NCBI GenBank assembly: GCA_023392535.1
Contig: JAEVYY010000026.1
Span: 248,001-312,000 of the forward strand
Source of the DNA: Bacillota bacterium
GTDB taxonomy: Bacteria > Bacillota > Clostridia > Lachnospirales > Lachnospiraceae
Length of the DNA stretch: 64,000 nucleotides
Direction: 5' to 3'
Both the position numbers and the translations under genes were made by a program. Positions 51,185 to 59,224 of the stretch are shown one piece after another. Under the pieces are notes generated by a model. It did not search any database and was not told where the DNA came from. It was given only the letters and a program-made list of their open reading frames with translations. Position 1 is the first letter of the stretch. Each line of letters begins with the position of its first letter.

Positions 51185-52597
51185 ATGAAAAGAAAACCAA
51201 TACTTGGAATCATCGGTGTATCGGATGGTAACTTGGAAGTACATGAAACACTTAAAGATATTGTACAAGCACAGGTCACCACCATCATAGAGGAATTAAA
51301 AAAGGATGGAAGAATCGATGTGATAGAGGCAGATTGTCTGGTGAATTCCGTTCAGTCGGCAAAGGAACAAGCGGAATTGTTAGTCCAAAAGGGAGTTGAC
51401 GGTACGATTATCTCGCATGGAGTTTTTGCATTTCCTAATTTTTCCGCAATTATTGCTAAATTTGGAAAGGGCCCATTTATGCTTTGTGCAAACTTGAACC
51501 CTGATTGGCCGGGAATGGTCTCCATGTTGGCAGCAGGTGGGGCATTAGATCATCTTGGAATCGATCATTTTAGAGCGGCAGGAGATTTCAGAGATCCTAA
51601 AATTTTAGGAAAGATTGTTGATTTTGCAGTCTGCGCAAGTGTAGTTAACGGACTGAAGGGAGAAAAATATGGACTGATCGGCGGCAGAAGCCTTGGAATG
51701 TATAGTGCTACTGTAAATATGCAGGATTGGCAAGATAAATTTGGTGTAGACGTTGACCATATGGATCAATCAGAAATCGTACGTTTGGCAGAAGAAGTTC
51801 CGGAAGAACAAGTGGAAAAAGCCTTTGCTTGGCTTACTGAAAATTGTGGAAAAATTGTTTATGATAATGATAGACTGACTCCTGAGAAATTAAAACTGCA
51901 AATACGGCATTATGAAGCCATTAAAAAGATAACAAAAGAAAATAGCTATGATTTTGTGGGGGTGAAATGTCATTATGAGATGAGCAGGCATCATTGTACG
52001 GAATGTATTGCAGCAGCCTTTATGAATGATCCTTATGATTGGAATGGTCCAAAGGAACCTGTTGTTTTTGCATGTGAGGCAGATTCAGATGCCGCTTTAA
52101 CGATGCAGATTCTAAAATTACTGACAAATGATCCTGTTTTATTTATGGATGTAAGACATTATGATGCCGAATACGATGTTATGGTCTTCTGTAATTGTGG
52201 TTCAGAATCTACTTTTTATGCGGGAAGGAGTGATGATCCGAAAGAGAATTTAAAAAATGTAACATTGTATCCGTGCCTGGAAATCTATGCAGGAGGGGGC
52301 TGTCATGTGAACTGCATGACAAAGCCTGGAAAGGCAACCATAGCAAGATTAAACCGCTATAAGGGAAAGTATAGGCTGACCATTATTCCGGCTGATATTG
52401 TTTCGCTTCCTCCTGAAAAGATGGAAGAAACAACAAAGGAATGGCCGCATGTATTTGCAAAATTACCGTTCGATTATACTATTTTTTTAGAAAAATTTAG
52501 TGCAAATCATTGCCATGCGGTTTATGGGGATTATATCAAAGAATTAAAAATGATATGTAAAATGCTTCAGATAGATGTTGAAGTGTTAGGAGAATAA
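51185..52597 (+). CDS. L-fucose/L-arabinose isomerase-family protein
   Basis: Predicted aldose-ketose isomerase of 470 residues, of the fucose/arabinose isomerase superfamily and a little shorter than FucI. The N-terminal Rossmann-like part (GVDGTIISHGVFAFPNFSAI), the GLIGGRSLGMYSA motif and the metal/active-site region (KCHYEMSRHHCTECIAAAFM, VVFACEADSDAAL, LFMDVRHYD) are readable. The likely metal ligands are Glu and Asp in FACEAD and FMDV. Family members act on L-fucose, D-arabinose, L-galactose and related aldoses. It is the last gene of the operon, before a strong terminator. Confidence 0.85.
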   Translation: MKRKPILGIIGVSDGNLEVHETLKDIVQAQVTTIIEELKKDGRIDVIEADCLVNSVQSAKEQAELLVQKGVDGTIISHGVFAFPNFSAIIAKFGKGPFMLCANLNPDWPGMVSMLAAGGALDHLGIDHFRAAGDFRDPKILGKIVDFAVCASVVNGLKGEKYGLIGGRSLGMYSATVNMQDWQDKFGVDVDHMDQSEIVRLAEEVPEEQVEKAFAWLTENCGKIVYDNDRLTPEKLKLQIRHYEAIKKITKENSYDFVGVKCHYEMSRHHCTECIAAAFMNDPYDWNGPKEPVVFACEADSDAALTMQILKLLTNDPVLFMDVRHYDAEYDVMVFCNCGSESTFYAGRSDDPKENLKNVTLYPCLEIYAGGGCHVNCMTKPGKATIARLNRYKGKYRLTIIPADIVSLPPEKMEETTKEWPHVFAKLPFDYTIFLEKFSANHCHAVYGDYIKELKMICKMLQIDVEVLGE

Positions 52598-52613
52598 ATC
52601 GGTATTAAACTAA

Positions 52614-52650
52614 AATCCCATGTAAATGCTCTATTTACATGGGATTCTTA
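52614..52650. terminator. Bidirectional terminator between the sugar operon and prs
   Basis: AATCCCATGTAAAT and ATTTACATGGGATT form a perfect 14-bp stem with a GCTCT loop. A and T tracts flank both sides, serving the converging genes. Confidence 0.88.
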
Positions 52651-52651
52651 A

Positions 52652-53839
52652 TTATTGTGAGTTTTTCACTTTGTATTTTGCTATCGTACTTTGAATACGT
52701 TCATTCGGATTCAATAGGTCACTGATGGAAGTATCATGATTCAATGTATCAATAATATAAGCAACATATTTACTCATATCACAATTAATATAGTAAGGTT
52801 TATTCAATAATTCTGGTGTCTGATAGATTAAATTTGTAGTAAGGACTTTGTCGAAGACTCCTTTTTCGTAGGCTTCATCAAATTTCTCAAGTCCATTTGT
52901 GAACAGACCAAAGGTAGCGCAAATAAATATTCTGTTCGCTTTTCTTTCTTTTAAAGCAGCTGCAACTTCAAATACACTTTCGCCGGAAGAAATCATATCA
53001 TCGATAACAATAATGTCTTTTCCTTCTACACTTGAACCTAAGAATTCATGTGCTACAATAGGATTTCTGCCATTTACGATAGTAGTGTAGTCTCTTCTTT
53101 TATAAAACATACCCATATCCAGTTCAAGCACATTAGCCATGTAAATAGCACGACTCATACCGCCTTCATCCGGGCTCACCACCATCATATGATCAGAATC
53201 AATTGTTAAGTCTGTAACATTTTTTAATAACCCCTTTATAAATTGGTAAGCAGGCTGTACCGTTTCAAATCCGTTGAGGGGAATTGCATTTTGAACTCTG
53301 GCATCATGTGCATCAAAAGTAATAATATTATCAACACCCATATTGACCAGTTCCTGTAAGGCTATGGCACAATCCAAGGATTCTCTTGCCGTTCTTTTGT
53401 GCTGTCTGCTCTCGTACAGGAAAGGCATAATTACAGTGATTCTTCGAGCTTTTCCACCGACAGCTGCTATAATTCTTTTAAGATCCTGATAATGATCGTC
53501 TGGTGACATATGATTGATTTCACCGGCTAAAGAATAAGTGAGACTGTAATTAGCGACATCAACAAGAAGATAGAGATCTGCTCCTCTGACAGATTCCAAA
53601 ATAATACCTTTTGCCTCACCAGAACCAAAACGAGGTACCTTAGCTTTTAATAAATAAGAATTTCTTTGATAACCGGCAAATGCCAGGCTTTCTTTGTGCT
53701 CGCTTTCTCGTTCTGTTCTCCATTTAACCAAATAGTGATCAATCTTCTCCCCAAGAGCTTTGCATCCCTCTAAAGGAATGATACCCAAAGAACCAACAGG
53801 TATCGTTTCCAGGTTTCTTTTTTCTTCCCGTGTTGCCAT
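52652..53839 (-). CDS. prs: Ribose-phosphate pyrophosphokinase, long divergent form
   Basis: Makes PRPP from ribose 5-phosphate and ATP. At 395 residues it is about 75 longer than the common bacterial enzyme; the extra length is in a long N-terminal part and inserts. The core motifs are present: the flexible loop PFLYESRQHKR, TFDAHDARVQ, VVSPDEGG and the PRPP loop IDDMISSGES (usually DDMIDT.GT). It is the last gene of the murC-dnaD-dnaI-prs run, 17 bases after dnaI. Lachnospiraceae often carry this divergent form. The loss of the canonical Thr-rich loop makes the exact regulation uncertain. Confidence 0.85.
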   Translation of the reverse strand: MATREEKRNLETIPVGSLGIIPLEGCKALGEKIDHYLVKWRTERESEHKESLAFAGYQRNSYLLKAKVPRFGSGEAKGIILESVRGADLYLLVDVANYSLTYSLAGEINHMSPDDHYQDLKRIIAAVGGKARRITVIMPFLYESRQHKRTARESLDCAIALQELVNMGVDNIITFDAHDARVQNAIPLNGFETVQPAYQFIKGLLKNVTDLTIDSDHMMVVSPDEGGMSRAIYMANVLELDMGMFYKRRDYTTIVNGRNPIVAHEFLGSSVEGKDIIVIDDMISSGESVFEVAAALKERKANRIFICATFGLFTNGLEKFDEAYEKGVFDKVLTTNLIYQTPELLNKPYYINCDMSKYVAYIIDTLNHDTSISDLLNPNERIQSTIAKYKVKNSQ

Positions 53840-53856
53840 GAAAGAATCCTCACTTT

Positions 53857-54822
53857 CTAATTGTTGTTTATTTTTTTATACATTCTGATATCAGGACCAG
53901 ATAACTTACAAAGTTCATAATTACTTGTAATGCGAGAGAAAATACGATCCGAATAGCGGCTACGTAGTTCCTCTAGTGAAAGATTTGTTGAAATAAGAGT
54001 TGATTTTTCCCGCAGATGTCTTTCGTTTAGACATGAAAAGAAAAGGGACGAAACATTTGCTCTTGTCGTCTCGGTTCCCAAATCATCAATAATCAACAAA
54101 TCACAATTATATATGTCTTCATAAAGATTGTAAAGGTCTTCTTTATTTTTAAAATCATAAGGATTTACAGATAATGATTCAAAAAGTTGTGAAGCGCTAA
54201 AATAAATAATAGCTTGTCCCTTTTCAATTAAATCTTTCGCAACACAACCGGATAGAAATGATTTTCCAGTACCTACTGTACCATAAAAGAATAAATTCTG
54301 ATAGGAAGAATTGAAATTTTCAATAAATTTCCTGCAATTAGCAACAGCTCTGCGAAAATGGATCAAATCTTCGCCTTGATAGAAGTGCTCAGAAAGGGAA
54401 GAGAAATTCTCTTTCTTTAACATTTCCTGTATATTAGATTGTTCGTATAGCATACTAATCATTGCCTGTTTAAAGCAATGACACTTTTGACCGTTACTAT
54501 AACCAGTATCCTGGCAGTCATTACAATGATAAATTGGTTCCAAATAATCATCGGGGAAACCAGCTTGTACTAACATTGCTTTTTTTTGCTCAGACAATTC
54601 ATGAATCAAATGTTTTAATTCACTTAAAGCGTTACCATCGCCATCAAGCAGTTTTTTCCCCTGGCTCACAGAGACCGATGAGATAGAATCTTCTAAATCT
54701 TTATAAGCAGGTATAGCTACATAAACTTCTTCAATACGTTGTTCCAGCAAATGACGATTTTGCAATTGCCTTTTTTCATAGTCACTCCTAATTTTCTGAT
54801 ATTGAGAATTACTTAATGCCAC
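53857..54822 (-). CDS. dnaI: Helicase loader DnaI/DnaC-like ATPase
   Basis: AAA+ ATPase that loads the replicative helicase at the origin, 321 residues. A cysteine-rich zinc module (CNDCQDTGYSNGQKCHC) precedes the ATPase domain with Walker A YGTVGTGKSFLSG and Walker B LLIIDDLGTE; the sensor Arg region FSRI follows. It is encoded 30 bases after dnaD, its usual partner. I call it DnaI because DnaD is beside it and the gene is in a Firmicute. Confidence 0.93.
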   Translation of the reverse strand: MALSNSQYQKIRSDYEKRQLQNRHLLEQRIEEVYVAIPAYKDLEDSISSVSVSQGKKLLDGDGNALSELKHLIHELSEQKKAMLVQAGFPDDYLEPIYHCNDCQDTGYSNGQKCHCFKQAMISMLYEQSNIQEMLKKENFSSLSEHFYQGEDLIHFRRAVANCRKFIENFNSSYQNLFFYGTVGTGKSFLSGCVAKDLIEKGQAIIYFSASQLFESLSVNPYDFKNKEDLYNLYEDIYNCDLLIIDDLGTETTRANVSSLFFSCLNERHLREKSTLISTNLSLEELRSRYSDRIFSRITSNYELCKLSGPDIRMYKKINNN

Positions 54823-54852
54823 GATAATATCTCCTATGATAATTACTGAAAA

Positions 54853-55911
54853 TTAATTTTGTAAAAGCTTCCTTTCGATTTCATCAAAGTCGTAGTCGTT
54901 TTGTTGAAATTGATTAAATGCATTCTTAGAAACGCTAACAGGTGTCTTTGATTTTCGAAACTTTTCATCCGCTGATTTTACATCTGCAAGATGATGAATA
55001 TTAGATTTATACCAATTGGTCAAAACTCCATCGGCATACTCAAAGCGATGAGTATCTACCGCAAGTACAGTTCTGTCGCAGGCTTCTAAAATGATATCTA
55101 AAGAATATCCATATGTCTTCGTCCACTTGGTAATATAATCGACTTCTTTACTGATGGGAGCCGAAGATTTGCCAAGAGCTGTCATTATAGTATACACGGT
55201 TTTATCATATTTACTGGATATAGAAGCAGCCTGTTTTGGTGTTTTCACTTTTGCCTCTGCCCATGAAACAGCAACCTTTTCTATGTAACGAAAATCTTTT
55301 TTGCCTCTGCCAACACAATATTGAATCAGATAATCGATTAAGTCTGCAGAAAAATCCAAACCGTCATATAGATACAAAATTGACTTCATTTCAGTAGGAC
55401 TTAAAGTTTTGCCAATATATTGTTCTGCAATAAAAAGAATTTGCTGTGCCTCTTCCTGTTCCTTAAATGTTTTTAATTCATCCAGGGAGTAAGTGGGTTT
55501 CAAAGCTACTGAATCAGTAGCTGTATCGGAAACAATAGTGGAAACGGAGGCAATAGCTTTCGAAGCGGCTTTGATGCTTGTCTCAGTAAGAGACAAACGT
55601 TCCCCTTTTGGTTTGGGATCCAACTCTTTCAGATGAACCCCGGTCAAATTCTTAACCTCATCATAATCGAGAGAAAGAAGTTTATTCTTTTCCCAATATT
55701 TTAATGCACGTATTACATCTTTTTCCGTATGATTAAATTTGTCCGCTATATCGGAAATACTTGTAGTCAGATTCGCACACATAAGACGAACTAAATACAA
55801 GTATACTTTAAGCTGGGCATCATTTGCATCCTTCATATACTCATCAATAAACTGATTCGAGATAAGAGTAGCGTCAATATAGCTATCTTTATAAATGGTA
55901 AGACAACTCAT
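54853..55911 (-). CDS. dnaD: DnaD-family replication initiation protein
   Basis: Primosome protein that binds DNA and helps DnaI load the helicase at the origin. The 352-residue protein has an N-terminal winged-helix part (NHTEKDVIRALKYWEKN) and a DnaD domain (LYDGLDFSADLIDYLIQYC, then KDFRYIEKVAVSWAEAKVK) plus a second, similar C-terminal domain (ILEACDRTVLAV, GVLTNWYKSNIHHLADV). I chose ATG 55911 because AATAGGTGATATC precedes it; the frame extends upstream but across the promoter and DnaA-box region. Its promoter and putative DnaA sites lie directly upstream. Confidence 0.9.
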   Translation of the reverse strand: MSCLTIYKDSYIDATLISNQFIDEYMKDANDAQLKVYLYLVRLMCANLTTSISDIADKFNHTEKDVIRALKYWEKNKLLSLDYDEVKNLTGVHLKELDPKPKGERLSLTETSIKAASKAIASVSTIVSDTATDSVALKPTYSLDELKTFKEQEEAQQILFIAEQYIGKTLSPTEMKSILYLYDGLDFSADLIDYLIQYCVGRGKKDFRYIEKVAVSWAEAKVKTPKQAASISSKYDKTVYTIMTALGKSSAPISKEVDYITKWTKTYGYSLDIILEACDRTVLAVDTHRFEYADGVLTNWYKSNIHHLADVKSADEKFRKSKTPVSVSKNAFNQFQQNDYDFDEIERKLLQN

Positions 55912-55948
55912 GATATCACCTATTTCATTATTATTTAAAAGCAAGTGA

Positions 55949-55977
55949 ATTATAGCATATAGGTCTGAAAAAAGGAA
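55949..55977 (-). promoter_or_regulatory. Extended -10 promoter of dnaD-dnaI-prs
   Basis: On the reverse strand TTCCTT and TATAAT are 17 bp apart and the -10 is preceded by TGC, an extended -10 element. Transcription would start near 55942. Confidence 0.6.
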
Positions 55978-56023
55978 TAGCCAATTTGCCTGTAAAGCTC
56001 GTAAGTATGCGGTTTTAAGAAAA

Positions 56024-56192
56024 TGTGGACAATGTGGAAAATGTGGATAGAAGATACGTCTCATTTATCTTTAAGTAATAAAAATAGTATAAAACTGGAT
56101 TATATTAATAATTTAATTATTATATCAAATATAAAATATCCACATTTATTGAAGAAAAATTGTCCTCATAAAAATGTGGATATTGTGGATAA
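56024..56192 (-). promoter_or_regulatory. Cluster of DnaA-box-like sites around an AT-rich segment, upstream of dnaD
   Basis: Three back-to-back 9-mers, TGTGGACAA, TGTGGAAAA and TGTGGATAG, occupy 56024-56050. An ATATCCACA lies at 56136-56144 in the opposite orientation, and TGTGGATAT with the perfect TGTGGATAA (reverse complement TTATCCACA) occupy 56175-56192. Each other copy has one mismatch to the DnaA consensus. The 85 bp between 56051 and 56135 has only about 14% GC. The cluster lies 47 bp upstream of the dnaD -35 and ends where murC begins. It may be a DnaA-controlled promoter or a DnaA-titrating or unwinding element. Confidence 0.65.
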
Positions 56193-57572
56193 TTATTTTC
56201 CTAACAAGCTTTCGCCTATCTTTACGACATCTCCCGCCCCCATAGTTATCAACAAGTCACCGTTGATACAATTTTCTAGTAAAAAGTTTTCGATTTCATC
56301 AAAAGAGGGAAAGTAATAACAGTCTTTTCCCAATTTTTGAATCTCTGATTGCAAATTTTTGGAACTTATGCCTAGATTATCTGTTTCTCGTGCAGCATAG
56401 ATATCTGCCAGAACTATTTTGTCCGCAATGGAGAGAGCTTTTGCGAAATCAATTAAAAAAGCTTTCGTTCTTGTAAAAGTATGAGGCTGAAAAACACACC
56501 ATGTCGTTTTGTGCGGATAGTTTTTTGCTGCGGTCAATGTAGCAGTAATTTCTGTTGGGTGATGTGCATAATCATCTATAATAGTAACACCCCCAATATT
56601 GCCTTTGTATTCAAAACGCCTTTCGGTGCCGGAAAATGTATGAAGCGCACTTTTTGTCAGTGATGCGGTGATACCCAGCGTATCAGCTAAGGCAATTGCA
56701 GCCAATGCGTTATACACATTGTGTTTACCAGGAACACCAAGTGTGATGGTATCAATAAAATTCGGACCATGAAGAAGTTTAAAGCTTGGTCTTGCAAGTT
56801 CATCATAACAGATGTCACTGGCAGAGTAATCACTGGATTGATTGATACCAAAAGTAATCACCTTGCATGACAGATTATTTGTAATTTCCGCAACATTCGG
56901 GATGTCTCCATTGATGATCAGAGTACCGTCTTCTGGAAGAAGTAATGCAAATTGATGAAATGAATTGCGTATTTCAGTAATATCTTTAAAAAAGTCCATA
57001 TGATCTTCTTCTATATTAAGAATAATACTGATTTTTGGGAAAAAACTCAAAAAACTATTCGTATATTCGCAGGCTTCTGTAACAAAATATCCCGATTTTC
57101 CAAGGCGGAAATTACCCTTGATTGCTTTTAGAATGCCACCGATCGATAAAGTGGGATCGGTATCAGCCTGCAGTAATATCTCGGATACCATGGAAGTGGT
57201 AGTGGTCTTACCGTGTGTACCGCTAATGGCGATGGGTGTCTGATACGTTTTCATGATCTGTCCTAAAAGTTCCGCCCTTGTGAGGAGTGGAATCCTTTGT
57301 TTTGAGACTTCTTCCATTTCGGGATTGTCTTTTTTAATAGCAGCTGTATAGACCACTAAATCAATATTTTTTGTGATATGTTCTGCGCTTTGTCCATAAT
57401 GGATTGTGGCACCTTTTTCTATTAATGCTTTCGTAAGTGGGGATTCTTTGGCATCTGATCCGGAAATACGAAAGTTGGATTCTAATAATATTTCGGCCAA
57501 GCCACTCATGCTGATTCCTCCAATTCCAATAAAGTAGATATGAATCGGATGGCTAAAATCAATTTGATACAT
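56193..57572 (-). CDS. murC: UDP-N-acetylmuramate--L-alanine ligase
   Basis: ATP-dependent ligase that adds L-alanine to UDP-MurNAc, the first step of the peptidoglycan peptide stem. The 459-residue protein has the Mur ligase layout: N-terminal YFIGIGGISMSGLAEIL, central ATP loop SGTHGKTTTTSM, and the C-terminal motif DYAHHPTEITATL. It starts at ATG 57572 with a GGAAGTG site. A promoter lies just upstream. The gene is followed by the DnaA-box cluster and dnaD, so the replication genes may also receive readthrough from murC. Confidence 0.97.
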   Translation of the reverse strand: MYQIDFSHPIHIYFIGIGGISMSGLAEILLESNFRISGSDAKESPLTKALIEKGATIHYGQSAEHITKNIDLVVYTAAIKKDNPEMEEVSKQRIPLLTRAELLGQIMKTYQTPIAISGTHGKTTTTSMVSEILLQADTDPTLSIGGILKAIKGNFRLGKSGYFVTEACEYTNSFLSFFPKISIILNIEEDHMDFFKDITEIRNSFHQFALLLPEDGTLIINGDIPNVAEITNNLSCKVITFGINQSSDYSASDICYDELARPSFKLLHGPNFIDTITLGVPGKHNVYNALAAIALADTLGITASLTKSALHTFSGTERRFEYKGNIGGVTIIDDYAHHPTEITATLTAAKNYPHKTTWCVFQPHTFTRTKAFLIDFAKALSIADKIVLADIYAARETDNLGISSKNLQSEIQKLGKDCYYFPSFDEIENFLLENCINGDLLITMGAGDVVKIGESLLGK

Positions 57573-57620
57573 GGTTACACTTCCTATTCTAATAAAATGA
57601 TAATAATTATTTTTATTCTT

Positions 57621-57650
57621 ATTATACTCATATATAGTAAAAAAACCAAT
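57621..57650 (-). promoter_or_regulatory. Promoter of murC
   Basis: On the reverse strand TTGGTT and TATAAT are 18 bp apart, about 50 nt upstream of the murC start. Confidence 0.5.
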
Positions 57651-57859
57651 ATAATTTTAAGGATTCTAAAAGATGAGCGTAATATTTTAAATACGAACAG
57701 GTCGTAAAAGTGGATAAAATAGGATAAAATTCCTATCTAAATACAGTTGTTCAGCAAGCTGATGTCTAATTTATACAAAAACTAATTTAAGAGTAGTGAA
57801 AGTTTGTGTATAATACACATAAAAATTAGATAAAATAGAGAATAATTTTGTAAAAGTCA

Positions 57860-57888
57860 TTCACTTTCGATAAAGCATATGGTATAAT
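57860..57888 (+). promoter_or_regulatory. Promoter of glgC-glgD
   Basis: TTCACT at 57860-57865 and TATAAT at 57883-57888 are 17 bp apart; transcription would begin near 57895 and give a 45-nt leader. Confidence 0.5.
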
Positions 57889-57940
57889 TATTATACTTGA
57901 ATCAAGCTTTCAGGAGTAGAGGACGGAATGAGGTGATAGC

Positions 57941-59224
57941 ATGATTAAAAAAGAAATGATTGCCATGTTGTTGGCAGGTGGACAGGGGAGTCGTTTGGGG
58001 GTGCTGACAGCTAAAGTTGCAAAACCTGCAGTAGCTTTCGGTGGCAAATATAGAATCATCGATTTCCCTTTGAGTAATTGTATTAACTCTGGTGTTGATA
58101 CCGTAGGAGTGTTAACACAGTACCAGCCGTTGCGGTTAAATACACATATAGGTATAGGTATCCCTTGGGATTTAGATCGGAATATTGGAGGTGTGACCGT
58201 TCTACCGCCCTATGAAAAAAGTTCGAATAGTGAATGGTATACGGGAACTGCAAATGCAATTTATCAGAATATAGATTATATGGAGAATTATAATCCTGAC
58301 TATGTGTTGATTCTTTCAGGAGATCATATTTATAAGATGGATTATGAGGTGATGCTTGATTTCCATAAGGCAAACGGTGCCGAGGTTACGATTGCGGCAA
58401 TGCCGGTTCCGACTGAGGAAGCGAAGAGGTTTGGTGTTGTCATTACAGATGAAAATAAGAAAATTAATGAGTTTGAGGAAAAACCGGAACATCCAAGGAG
58501 CAATTTAGCATCCATGGGTATTTATATATTTAATTGGCGCACATTAAAAAAGGCTTTGGTGGCAAAAGCAGAACAACCGGCTCTGGATTTTGGTAAACAT
58601 GTCATTCCTTATTTACATGAAAATGGTGCACCGATGTATGCGTATGAATATAACGGGTATTGGAAAGACGTTGGAACTTTGCATTCCTACTGGCAAGCAA
58701 ATATGGAGCTTATCGATATTGTGCCAGAGTTCAATCTATATGAAGAGTACTGGAGAATCTATACAAGAAGCATGACGCTCCCACCTCAATACATATCTTG
58801 TAACAGCGTAGTAGAAAAGAGTATTATAGGATCCGATTCCACAATATGTGGTAAAGTGGTGAATTCTGTAATCGGTTGTGGCGTTACGATTGGTGAAGGC
58901 ACAACGGTTAGAGATTCTATTATCATGAACGAAACAGTCATTGGAAAAAATTGCGAAATTGAAAAGAGCATTATTGCAGAAAATGTTAAAATTGATGATG
59001 ATGTTCATCTTGGCATTGGAGAAGAAATGCCGAATGAAGCGGATCCTCATATTTATGATCATGGACTGATCACAATTGGAGAGAAAAGTATGATTCCATC
59101 GCATGTTTCAGTAGGTAAGAACACGGTTATATCTGGGATTACAAATATTGCAGATTATCCAGACGGTAAACTGGAAAGCGGAAAAACATTAATTAAGGCA
59201 GGTGATATTCAATGCGAGCTATAG
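57941..59224 (+). CDS. glgC: Glucose-1-phosphate adenylyltransferase, catalytic subunit
   Basis: Makes ADP-glucose, the donor for glycogen synthesis, from ATP and glucose 1-phosphate. The 427-residue protein has the nucleotidyltransferase domain (MLLAGGQGSRLGVLTAKVAKPAVAF, FGGKYRIIDFPLSNC) with the catalytic Asp region LILSGDHIYKMDY, the sugar-binding FEEKPEHPRSN and a left-handed beta-helix C-terminus. GAGGTG precedes the ATG. It overlaps glgD by 13 bases; the two encode a heteromeric enzyme in many Firmicutes. Confidence 0.97.
   Translation: MIKKEMIAMLLAGGQGSRLGVLTAKVAKPAVAFGGKYRIIDFPLSNCINSGVDTVGVLTQYQPLRLNTHIGIGIPWDLDRNIGGVTVLPPYEKSSNSEWYTGTANAIYQNIDYMENYNPDYVLILSGDHIYKMDYEVMLDFHKANGAEVTIAAMPVPTEEAKRFGVVITDENKKINEFEEKPEHPRSNLASMGIYIFNWRTLKKALVAKAEQPALDFGKHVIPYLHENGAPMYAYEYNGYWKDVGTLHSYWQANMELIDIVPEFNLYEEYWRIYTRSMTLPPQYISCNSVVEKSIIGSDSTICGKVVNSVIGCGVTIGEGTTVRDSIIMNETVIGKNCEIEKSIIAENVKIDDDVHLGIGEEMPNEADPHIYDHGLITIGEKSMIPSHVSVGKNTVISGITNIADYPDGKLESGKTLIKAGDIQCEL

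Larger units (their letters stand above)
57573..57940. promoter_or_regulatory. Divergent region between murC and glgC
   Basis: This 368-bp gap contains the murC promoter at its left and the glgC promoter at its right, both listed separately. It also holds the 13-bp perfect palindrome GTGTATAATACAC at 57806-57818, which includes a TATAAT and could be an operator. No gene is supported. Confidence 0.5.

Noticed and set aside
56023..56316. A forward open frame starting with repeated Met-Trp residues
   Set aside because: It is a translation of the DnaA-box repeats and of the reverse-strand murC end; it has no ribosome binding site or family resemblance.
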